Source: Candidatus Sumerlaeia bacterium (GTDB taxonomy: Bacteria > Sumerlaeota > Sumerlaeia > SLMS01 > JAHLLQ01). From it: a stretch of 36,915 nt of DNA. This document shows positions 1 to 6,913 of this stretch, in pieces. The notes beneath the pieces were generated by a model. The model had not been told where the DNA came from. It was given only the letters and a program-made list of their open reading frames with translations, and did not search any database. Both the position numbers and the translations under genes were made by a program. The first letter of the stretch is position 1, and each line of letters starts with the position of its first letter. The DNA lies in assembly GCA_028284075.1 (NCBI GenBank), contig JANQSL010000137.1, positions 1 through 36,915 of the forward strand. Direction: 5' to 3'.

Positions 1-1
1 G

Positions 2-1354
2 GGGATTCCGGTGCTACATCGCGGAGTGGCGGGGTCCGTTTTGATTCTTCACGGCAGGGTGCGCGGTCCGGGCGCCGCAGCCGGACCGGACAAGCCGGAC
101 ACGAAGGCACCCGGCAAAGAGGAAGAACTCGATAACAAACCTGAAGAGCCGGAAAAAAAAGGAGGAATCGTCGTCAAGCGGCACAAACGCCAGCGCACAA
201 GCGGTGAGTTCCGGGTCCGAGAGCTGTTTGCGAAGGATGTTTCCGTGGAAGAGTCGGCTTCGACCGAAGCGGAGGCGCTCGATATCGATTGGAAGGCGGC
301 CTGTCTGGCCGCCGACACAATTGTTTTTCTGATGTTTACAGGGCGAATGCAGGCGATCCAGGAAGGTCTTCTCTTCGGCGGACTGCCGCCGGAAAAACCG
401 GTAGCGGCTGTCCAGTGGGGAACGACTCCGCGGCAACGCACCGTGGTCAGTACCCTTGAAAGCTTTCCGGAGGACGTGGAAGAGGCGGGACTGTCCGCTC
501 CCGCCGTGCTGGTTGTTGGAGATGTTGTGCGGTTCCGTGACCACTTGAATTTCCACGAGCAGCGTCCACTCTTTGGCTGGACCATCGCTCTGACGGATTC
601 CGCGGTGGAGCACCGCTCTCTGGCTCCGGACCTCGCCGAGGCCGGCGCGGCCATCCTGTCCGCTCCAACTCTCCGAGCAGCTCCCCTCGCTCTTTCACCA
701 ACGGAGATGCAAACGGTGCGGGGAGAACTGGCCCTGGCAACCCATGCCATTTTCACCCGTCCGCCGTTGGTTGAACTCTTCACGGCTTCAGCACGCGAAT
801 CCGGGATCGATATCGATTCGTTCTATCTTCAAACGAGAGTTCTCGGCGTCGATGATGGAACCCTTGACGCTCTGCAGACCGCGGGAATCAGCGCGACGCT
901 GGCAGAGGGGCAGCCGGACGAGACGGGTTTCCGCAGGCGTTATGGCGCGGAATTCCAGGCGAGCCGGGTTGTCGTTATTGAGGGAGAAGACGAGTGGGGC
1001 GACCTGGCGGATGACCTTTCGAAGGCCGGTGCTCATGTTACGGAAATTCCCGTCAGGTCATGGCAACCGAACGAGCAGGCCCTTGCCTCGTTGATGGACT
1101 CCGTCGAGAACGAACAAGTTAACGCGCTGCTTGTCCTGACACTGGAGAGCGCTCGCACCATGTCGAGAGTGTGGGGACGAGAGGGGTTTAAACGTATTCC
1201 CGAGAAACTTGTCGTTGTTGCAGGCAACGAATTGGTCGCGAACGAACTGGTCAAGGCAGGTGCTCGAGTCAACGTCACACTCGACGACTTGAAAGTACCG
1301 ACAATTATCGAGTCATTGAGCGAATATCGCAGTGCGGCTCCCCGCACCGCCTGA
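2..1354 (+). CDS. cobA-hemD: Uroporphyrinogen-III C-methyltransferase/uroporphyrinogen-III synthase fusion (5' partial)
   Basis: The reading frame is open at the left edge (first full codon at 2), so the N-terminal part of the methyltransferase lies outside. What remains begins inside SUMT at GIPVLHRGVAGSVL, a form of the family's GIPxTHRGxAxSV segment, and continues with TIVFLM and VQWGTTPRQRTV, typical of the C-terminal half of CobA/SUMT. The rest, from about FGWTIALTD to the stop, is HemD-like: two weakly conserved Rossmann-type halves containing THAIFTRP and the GARVNVT end. SUMT methylates uroporphyrinogen III twice (siroheme/cobalamin branch), and HemD closes the tetrapyrrole ring; both act in the cytosol. 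Such fusions are known in several phyla. Oddly, the SUMT part is interrupted by about 70 charged, low-complexity residues at 59-277. dapD follows after 24 bases, probably in one transcript. Confidence 0.88.
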   Translation, partial: GIPVLHRGVAGSVLILHGRVRGPGAAAGPDKPDTKAPGKEEELDNKPEEPEKKGGIVVKRHKRQRTSGEFRVRELFAKDVSVEESASTEAEALDIDWKAACLAADTIVFLMFTGRMQAIQEGLLFGGLPPEKPVAAVQWGTTPRQRTVVSTLESFPEDVEEAGLSAPAVLVVGDVVRFRDHLNFHEQRPLFGWTIALTDSAVEHRSLAPDLAEAGAAILSAPTLRAAPLALSPTEMQTVRGELALATHAIFTRPPLVELFTASARESGIDIDSFYLQTRVLGVDDGTLDALQTAGISATLAEGQPDETGFRRRYGAEFQASRVVVIEGEDEWGDLADDLSKAGAHVTEIPVRSWQPNEQALASLMDSVENEQVNALLVLTLESARTMSRVWGREGFKRIPEKLVVVAGNELVANELVKAGARVNVTLDDLKVPTIIESLSEYRSAAPRTA

Positions 1355-1378
1355 ACTCGTAACAACGGAGAGCCCCTT

Positions 1379-2155
1379 ATGCAGTCAATCATCGAAGCCG
1401 CCTGGGAGAATCCCGGCGCGGCGGGCGAGTCGGAAATCCGGCGTGCCGTAGCTGAGACCCTGGCGGCCCTGGAGAGTGGCCGTATCCGTGTTTCAGAAAA
1501 GAACGGAGCCGAATGGGTTGTTAACGAATGGGTGAAGAAGGCGATCCTGCTCCATTTCAAGCATTCTTCCATGCAGCCCATGGAGGCTGGTGTGTTGCAT
1601 TTCTTTGACAAGGTGGACGTTCAGGGAGGCTGGAAGAACAGCGGTCCAAGGGTTGTTCCACCGGCAACCGTTCGTGCGGGTGCATATGTTTCACCCGGCG
1701 CCGTTTTGATGCCCTCCTACATTAACATCGGTGCTTACGTGGATGAGGGCACAATGATCGACACATGGTCCACGGTGGGAAGTTGCGCCCAGATTGGAAG
1801 GAACTGCCACATTAGTGGGGGAGTGGGAATTGGTGGAGTGTTGGAGCCCATGCAGGCGACCCCGGTCATCATCGAGGACGGAGTGTTTATCGGTGCTCGC
1901 AGCGAAGTGGCGGAAGGCTGCATCGTTCGCGAAGGTGCCGTGCTCGCGATGGGCTGCTATCTTGGGAAATCCACAAAAATCCATAATGCAATAACCGGTG
2001 AAACCATGTTCGGCGAGATTCCTCCAAGAGCTGTTGTGGTCCCCGGAGCTTTGCCCAGCAGGGACGGAACGCACCACACATACGCGCTGATCATGAAAAA
2101 AATCCGCGACGAAAAAACCGATGCCCGGACGGCACTCAACGAAATCCTGCGCTAG
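1379..2155 (+). CDS. dapD: 2,3,4,5-tetrahydropyridine-2,6-dicarboxylate N-succinyltransferase
   Basis: The 258-residue product matches DapD, which transfers succinyl from succinyl-CoA to tetrahydrodipicolinate in the lysine/meso-diaminopimelate pathway feeding peptidoglycan and lysine. An N-terminal helical domain (about 1-95) is followed by a left-handed parallel beta-helix of hexapeptide repeats, with VRAGAYVSPGAVLMPSYINI, GAYVDEGTMIDTWSTVGS and the GVGIGGVLEP segment characteristic of DapD. It is slightly shorter than the E. coli protein (274). The ATG at 1379 is preceded by GGAG at a workable distance. It sits 24 bases behind cobA-hemD. Its TAG stop lies in CTAG (2152-2155), which is also the stop of convergent lgt. 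No dapE is visible; the M20 gene at 4566 is of a different subfamily. Confidence 0.96.
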   Translation: MQSIIEAAWENPGAAGESEIRRAVAETLAALESGRIRVSEKNGAEWVVNEWVKKAILLHFKHSSMQPMEAGVLHFFDKVDVQGGWKNSGPRVVPPATVRAGAYVSPGAVLMPSYINIGAYVDEGTMIDTWSTVGSCAQIGRNCHISGGVGIGGVLEPMQATPVIIEDGVFIGARSEVAEGCIVREGAVLAMGCYLGKSTKIHNAITGETMFGEIPPRAVVVPGALPSRDGTHHTYALIMKKIRDEKTDARTALNEILR

Positions 2156-3033
2156 ACTCCGGCCTCCGCCTGTTTCCCGGTATTATTCTCTGATACAGGG
2201 CTGAACTGTTCCGCCGTTTTGCCGCGGAACCTTACAAGCATTCCGACTCCCACCGGCAGAAGAAGCAGCGAGATGATTTGCGATGTGCTGAGACCTCCGA
2301 GCATTCCGCGATCAAGGTCTCCCCGGAGGAACTCGAGCACGAACCGGATAATTGAGTATCCAATCAAATAGAACGCCAGAGTGTAGCCTGAACGGCGCGG
2401 CTTCGATGCGTACCACAACAATGCACCTCCGAGTGCAAAGAGGGAGATCGCTTCCATCAGCTGAACGGGCCAGACAGGGAGGCTGTGCAATGCGCCATGC
2501 GGGATAAGGCCTTGCTCAAACTGGTCGAGGTACGCGTTGCCGAAGGGATAGCCGTTTGGTTGAACATGGGGTTCAACCTTAAGTCCGATCGAGTCGATCC
2601 GGCAGACTCCGCCCCAGCAGCATCCCGCAAGGTGGCAGCCGATACGTCCAAAGCCATGTCCGATCGCGAGGCTCGGTGCGACAAGATCGCCGACCTTCAG
2701 GACCGGAAGGTTGTGCCATTGAAGCCAGACGATACATGAAACCGCGGCCCCGACAAACCCTCCCAGAAAGACAAAGCCCGTTCGGGAGAAGATCATCGCT
2801 CCGGGATCGGCGCGGAATTCTCCGAAATTAAGAATGATATAGAGCAACCGCGCCGCAATGAAACCGCTAAGCACAGCGAGAAAAGCGAGGTCATACATTC
2901 GATCGGATTGAATGCCACGTTTCCTTGCGCGAAATGCGGCAATCTGAATGGCCACAAGCAGGCCCGTCGCTACCAGCAGTCCATAGGTCCCGATGAAGAA
3001 GCTGTCGCCGAATGAAAAGAGAATGGGATGCAT
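2152..3033 (-). CDS. lgt: Phosphatidylglycerol--prolipoprotein diacylglyceryl transferase
   Basis: Lgt is the inner-membrane enzyme that moves diacylglyceryl from phosphatidylglycerol to the lipobox cysteine of prolipoproteins, the first step of lipoprotein maturation. The 293-residue product is polytopic (about seven hydrophobic segments). It carries the family signature as GHGFGRIGCHLAGCCWG near the middle and the C-terminal motif IIRFVLEFLRGD, whose R and E correspond to the conserved pair R239/E243 of E. coli Lgt. The usual H/Y-GG motif reads FVFLGGFVGA here, so the His of the proteobacterial HGG is Leu. The start at 3033 gives a normal MHPILFSFG N-terminus but lacks a clear Shine-Dalgarno sequence. 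It begins 23 bases after the hslU stop and is probably co-transcribed with it. It ends in the CTAG shared with dapD. Confidence 0.95.
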   Translation of the reverse strand: MHPILFSFGDSFFIGTYGLLVATGLLVAIQIAAFRARKRGIQSDRMYDLAFLAVLSGFIAARLLYIILNFGEFRADPGAMIFSRTGFVFLGGFVGAAVSCIVWLQWHNLPVLKVGDLVAPSLAIGHGFGRIGCHLAGCCWGGVCRIDSIGLKVEPHVQPNGYPFGNAYLDQFEQGLIPHGALHSLPVWPVQLMEAISLFALGGALLWYASKPRRSGYTLAFYLIGYSIIRFVLEFLRGDLDRGMLGGLSTSQIISLLLLPVGVGMLVRFRGKTAEQFSPVSENNTGKQAEAGV

Positions 3034-3056
3034 TGTTTACGCCGGTGAGACTTGAG

Positions 3057-4511
3057 CTAAAGAATATACCTGCTGAGATCCTGATCCTCGACGATATCCT
3101 TCAAGGCCTGCCTCACAAAAACGGAGTTTACAACGACACGACCCTGGCCCATGTCAGGAGCCTCGAAGCTGACATCCTCGAGAATACGTTCCAGAATCGT
3201 ATGCAGACGCCGGGCTCCGATGTTTTCGGTGGAGGAATTCACGCTCTCCGCGGCTTCAGCCAGTTCCTGAATTCCATCATCCTCCCAGGAGACATCGATT
3301 CCTTCCGTCTTCAACAACTCCGTGTACTGCCTCGTAAGCGCATTGTCCGGCTCCGTCAGAATCCGCTGGAAGTCTTCTGACGTCAGTGGCTCCAGTTCGA
3401 CTCTCAGTGGCAGCCGCCCCTGTAGCTCCGGGATCAGATCGCTCGGTTTGGAAACGTGAAATGCGCCGGCCGCGATGAACAGCACATGATCCGTCGACAC
3501 CATACCGTATTTGGTGAAGATGGTGCTGCCTTCGATGATAGGCAGGATGTCGCGCTGGACACCTTCACGGGAGACATCAGGTCCACGAGTTCCTTCGCCG
3601 TTGCGGCCCGCAACCTTGTCGAACTCATCAATAAAGATGATACCGTCCTGTTGGGCGCGTTCAAGGGCTTCCGCCTTGATCTTCTCCATATCGACGTGGG
3701 CTTCAATTTCCTCGTCGAACAGAACGCGTCGAGCTTCGCGAATTCGCAGGCGGGCGGATTTCTGCTTCTTTGGCATCAACGAATCAAACATGCTCTGCAG
3801 CTGATCCATGCCCGCGTCCATGCCGCCACCTCCACCGGCACCCGGACCCATGGGAATGGATGCCACATTGAAAGGCGAGGATGACCGCTCCGTGACTTTG
3901 ACCTCCACCTCGCGATCGTCGAAACGTCCCGCAACGATACCGGGTTTCATACGCTCGCGGCGAGACCACCAGGCATGCGCAGGGTGTGAGTCTTCCGTTT
4001 CACCCGTTGAAAGGCGTGGCAGTTCGTATTCCAGTTCCGGCTTCCCATCGGTCGTCGTTTTGCGCACCCGGACGGAACCGGGCGGAGGTTCCAGCAGGTC
4101 CAGCAGCCGGTTTGTGACCAGTTCGTCGATAGCTTCGCGGATGGAATCGACTTTCTCCTCCCGGACCATTTTGATGGCCGTCTCCACGAGGTCACGAACC
4201 ATGGACTCCACGTCTCGCCCGACGTAGCCGACTTCGGTGTACTTTGTCGCTTCAACCTTCACAAAGGGTGCCCGCGCAAGCTTTGCCACGCGCCGGGCGA
4301 TCTCCGTTTTTCCAACACCTGTCGGGCCGATCATCAGAATATTCTTCGGCGAGACTTCCTCCCGCAGGCCCTCCTCCAGCAATCGACGCCGTGCTCGGTT
4401 GCGAAGCGCGATGGCCACGATCTTTTTCGCGCGTTTCTGGCCAATGATGTATTTGTCCAGTTCCGCCACGATCTGGCGGGGGGTCAGTTCATGTTCGGGA
4501 AATGATGACAC
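3057..4511 (-). CDS. hslU: ATP-dependent protease ATPase subunit HslU
   Basis: HslU (ClpY) is the AAA+ unfoldase that feeds substrates into the HslV peptidase. Visible marks are the N-terminal LTPRQIVAELDKYIIGQ, Walker A GPTGVGKT, the pore-loop motif GYVGRDVE, an I-domain rich in charged and glycine residues, Walker B IIFIDEFDK, sensor and arginine-finger regions, and the C-terminal tail DLSRYIL that in the family docks into HslV. With the GTG at 4511 (GGAG about 12 bases upstream) the protein has 484 residues and the usual N-terminus MSSFPEHELTP. A TTG at 4553 would add 14 residues but has no ribosome-binding site. It lies directly behind the M20 gene and 23 bases before lgt. hslV, normally adjacent and upstream, is absent from this window. 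Confidence 0.94.
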   Translation of the reverse strand: MSSFPEHELTPRQIVAELDKYIIGQKRAKKIVAIALRNRARRRLLEEGLREEVSPKNILMIGPTGVGKTEIARRVAKLARAPFVKVEATKYTEVGYVGRDVESMVRDLVETAIKMVREEKVDSIREAIDELVTNRLLDLLEPPPGSVRVRKTTTDGKPELEYELPRLSTGETEDSHPAHAWWSRRERMKPGIVAGRFDDREVEVKVTERSSSPFNVASIPMGPGAGGGGGMDAGMDQLQSMFDSLMPKKQKSARLRIREARRVLFDEEIEAHVDMEKIKAEALERAQQDGIIFIDEFDKVAGRNGEGTRGPDVSREGVQRDILPIIEGSTIFTKYGMVSTDHVLFIAAGAFHVSKPSDLIPELQGRLPLRVELEPLTSEDFQRILTEPDNALTRQYTELLKTEGIDVSWEDDGIQELAEAAESVNSSTENIGARRLHTILERILEDVSFEAPDMGQGRVVVNSVFVRQALKDIVEDQDLSRYIL

Positions 4512-4565
4512 AGATTTTATCTGCTCCGGGAGGGTCTGCTTTACTCTGATCAATCGCCGTGCCCG

Positions 4566-5756
4566 TCAGGCGTCGTTTGCCGAGAGAGCCATTGCCGCCA
4601 GAATGGCTGTTCCCCGGGGCAATGCATCCTCGTCGAGGTGGAACTTCGGATGATGGAGCATGTGGCGCTCCTCATCCGCCGGGGCGGAGGATCCGAGAAA
4701 TGCAAAGCAGCCGGACACATGACGCGTATAAAATGCAAAGTCCTCGCTTGCCATGATCGGGTCCCCGGCATGCACCCCGTCAGGAAAGATGCCCCGGGCC
4801 ACGTCACGCATACGAGCCACTGCGCCAGGATCGTTCCGTAGGGGCGGATAGCCGGATGAGATTTCTGTTTTGGCCCTGCAGTTCATGCTTTCAGCAATCG
4901 AGGAGGCCATGTCGCGGATTTGCCCGCCAAAGTGCTCGTCCATATCGACCCGGAAACTTCGGAATGTTCCCGCGAGTTCAACGACCTCGGGAATCACGTT
5001 GTTGGCATTACCGGCCCGTATTTTTGTCACGCTGACCACAGCCTGTTCAAACGGATCGATCGTTCTGGACACGATCGTCTGGAGAGCGGTGATGATTTGT
5101 GCGGCAACAGGCACGGGATCCACTGTGGTGTGAGGAAAGGCGGCGTGCCCGCCTCTGCCAACAACGCGAATGGTGAATTCGTTCACTCCCGCCAGCGCGT
5201 GGTTCTCGATGAAGTGAATCGTGCCGGTGTCGTGGCGCGGATCGACGTGAAGACCGTAGATCGCGTCGACGCCTTCCAGCATCCCGGCGGCAATGAAGTC
5301 GTTTGCACCTCCGGGGGCTTTTTCCTCCGCTCCCTGAAAGAACAGGCGCACAGCGCAGGGAAGATCCGCCTCGCGCTCTTTCAGCAACCGCGCCGCACCC
5401 AGCAGCATTGCCGTGTGGGCGTCATGGCCGCACATGTGAGAGACGCCCGGGGTCTTTGACATGAACTCCGTGGGGAACTCCTCCTGTATCGGCAGGGCGT
5501 CCATGTCAGCTCGCAGTGCAATACGCGTTCCGGGATCGCGGCCTGGCAGCTCGGCGCACAAGCCGTAGTTGCCGTTCAGACGCGTGTGAATCGTCGTATA
5601 ACCGAGCCGCTCAAGCTCACTCTCAACGTAGGCCGCCGTTTTCTCCTCCTTGAAACTCAGTTCAGGATTCTGGTGAAGAAAGCGGCGCCGGGCGACAATC
5701 CATTCCTGGATTGATCCGGCGGCGGTTGTCAGGTCGGCAGTCGCTGCGGCAGTCAT
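4566..5756 (-). CDS. M20-family amidohydrolase (M20D type, hippurate/N-acyl amino acid hydrolase-like)
   Basis: This is a zinc-dependent amidohydrolase that probably removes an acyl or aryl group from an amino acid or peptide in the cytosol; the substrate cannot be read from the sequence. Metal and catalytic signatures include HQNPELSFKEEKTA near residue 27, RADMDALPI, MCGHDAHTAMLL, FFQGAEEKAPGGA, YGLHVDP and the C-terminal MLHHPKFH. The ATG at 5756 has GGAGGAG five bases upstream and gives 396 residues, normal for the family; an upstream in-frame start at 5795 lacks this support. It follows attH by 65 bases and precedes hslU. Because dapD is nearby, a role as DapE or N-acetyl-diaminopimelate deacetylase was considered. 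The motif pattern fits M20D rather than DapE, so I leave it generic. Confidence 0.9.
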   Translation of the reverse strand: MTAAATADLTTAAGSIQEWIVARRRFLHQNPELSFKEEKTAAYVESELERLGYTTIHTRLNGNYGLCAELPGRDPGTRIALRADMDALPIQEEFPTEFMSKTPGVSHMCGHDAHTAMLLGAARLLKEREADLPCAVRLFFQGAEEKAPGGANDFIAAGMLEGVDAIYGLHVDPRHDTGTIHFIENHALAGVNEFTIRVVGRGGHAAFPHTTVDPVPVAAQIITALQTIVSRTIDPFEQAVVSVTKIRAGNANNVIPEVVELAGTFRSFRVDMDEHFGGQIRDMASSIAESMNCRAKTEISSGYPPLRNDPGAVARMRDVARGIFPDGVHAGDPIMASEDFAFYTRHVSGCFAFLGSSAPADEERHMLHHPKFHLDEDALPRGTAILAAMALSANDA

Positions 5757-5821
5757 GATACTCCTCCGTCGAGTCGGGGAAACGCTGCCGGACAACAGGG
5801 GCTCACGCGAGGGAAAATGCC

Positions 5822-6913
5822 TTAGAAAGACCGAAATGGCGCAGCGTAACCCACAAGTTCAACGAACCCCTTGCCGGAGGTCGGCTCTCCGCGCCATGTG
5901 CCATCGACTCGAACGGCTCCTTCCCAGTATATCACTCCGGTGTGGCGTGTCGTTAACATCTCCTGTGCTTCAAACGCCGGGATGACTTCCAGCTCGGCGT
6001 CGTGTTCGGGAATGCGGATGATCCAGCCCATGGGATAGGTGGCTCCCGAATCGGGGCTCGTCCATTCACCTGTTGCCTCGATTGTGTACGAACCGTGAGG
6101 GAGTTCCATGCTGGAATCGGTGCTTTCCACCACTGTTCCCGATGACTGTTGATTGTGAGTTCCGTCGGCCCGGCGAAGCTGATAGACCATCAAATCCGTA
6201 CCGTCATCAAGCTGGAGCGCAAACCAGTCCCATCCGACTTCTTCGTCGCTCAACGAGTCGGAAAAGAACTCATGATCCATCCACGACTGTCCCTCGACTG
6301 GAATGACTTCATTTTGCCAGGTAATGGATCCGGTCGTGTTGGATCTGGTAATGCTGATGTAGTGGGAGGCCTTGCCGGTCCCCTCAGCCTTTTGATGAAT
6401 ACCGTTCCTTCCGTGAATTACCGGAGACCTGACGGGAGCGAGAACAAGATCGAGCGCTGCATGGTCCCTTGCAGCATGGAGTTCCATGGTCCCGTCGTCT
6501 CTTCTGAGAATCGTCCAGTCCTGCAGGCGGATATCGAGAGTCTCCGTTGAGTAGTCGGTCTGCCCGAAGCCCTTTCTGCCAATTGCCTCCCAGGATTCAT
6601 GCCGACGGCTCTCAACATCGCTGATGGCAAAGTGACCGAGGAGAATCTCTTCTGCCTTCAGACCTCCTTCCGCACGCTGATTCAGTGGCACGATGGCGTT
6701 GCGGAAAATTGTCAGTTCAAAACCGAACTCGCGACCGCCATCGGCTGCCAGGTTTCCCGTATAGTACCACCACTCTGTTTCGAAATCAGGGTGTGCACCA
6801 TGGTCACGAGGAAATTCGTACGCGTATCCAGGGAGTGCCTGCCGGAACCCCTCCGCTGAAAGCGAGCCTGCTCCGGTAAGGGCGACGCATAACGCGAAAT
6901 GTTTCAGTCTCAT
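5822..6913 (-). CDS. AttH/CrtC-like lipocalin-type secreted protein
   Basis: The 363-residue product starts with a signal peptide (MRLKHFALCVALTGAGSLSAEG) and then shows the double-lipocalin AttH/carotenoid 1,2-hydratase fold: FPRDHGAHPDFETEWWYYTG, the acidic-His motif MDHEFFSD, and GWDWFALQLDDG. This family is usually encoded with an FtsX-type exporter (AttEFG), as here; the start ATG overlaps the permease stop as ATGA (6910-6913) and has GGAGA upstream. CrtC proper hydrates carotenoids, but AttH proteins outside carotenoid clusters have no established substrate. The context suggests a periplasmic lipid- or hydrophobe-binding partner of the transporter, which is inference. Confidence 0.88.
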   Translation of the reverse strand: MRLKHFALCVALTGAGSLSAEGFRQALPGYAYEFPRDHGAHPDFETEWWYYTGNLAADGGREFGFELTIFRNAIVPLNQRAEGGLKAEEILLGHFAISDVESRRHESWEAIGRKGFGQTDYSTETLDIRLQDWTILRRDDGTMELHAARDHAALDLVLAPVRSPVIHGRNGIHQKAEGTGKASHYISITRSNTTGSITWQNEVIPVEGQSWMDHEFFSDSLSDEEVGWDWFALQLDDGTDLMVYQLRRADGTHNQQSSGTVVESTDSSMELPHGSYTIEATGEWTSPDSGATYPMGWIIRIPEHDAELEVIPAFEAQEMLTTRHTGVIYWEGAVRVDGTWRGEPTSGKGFVELVGYAAPFRSF

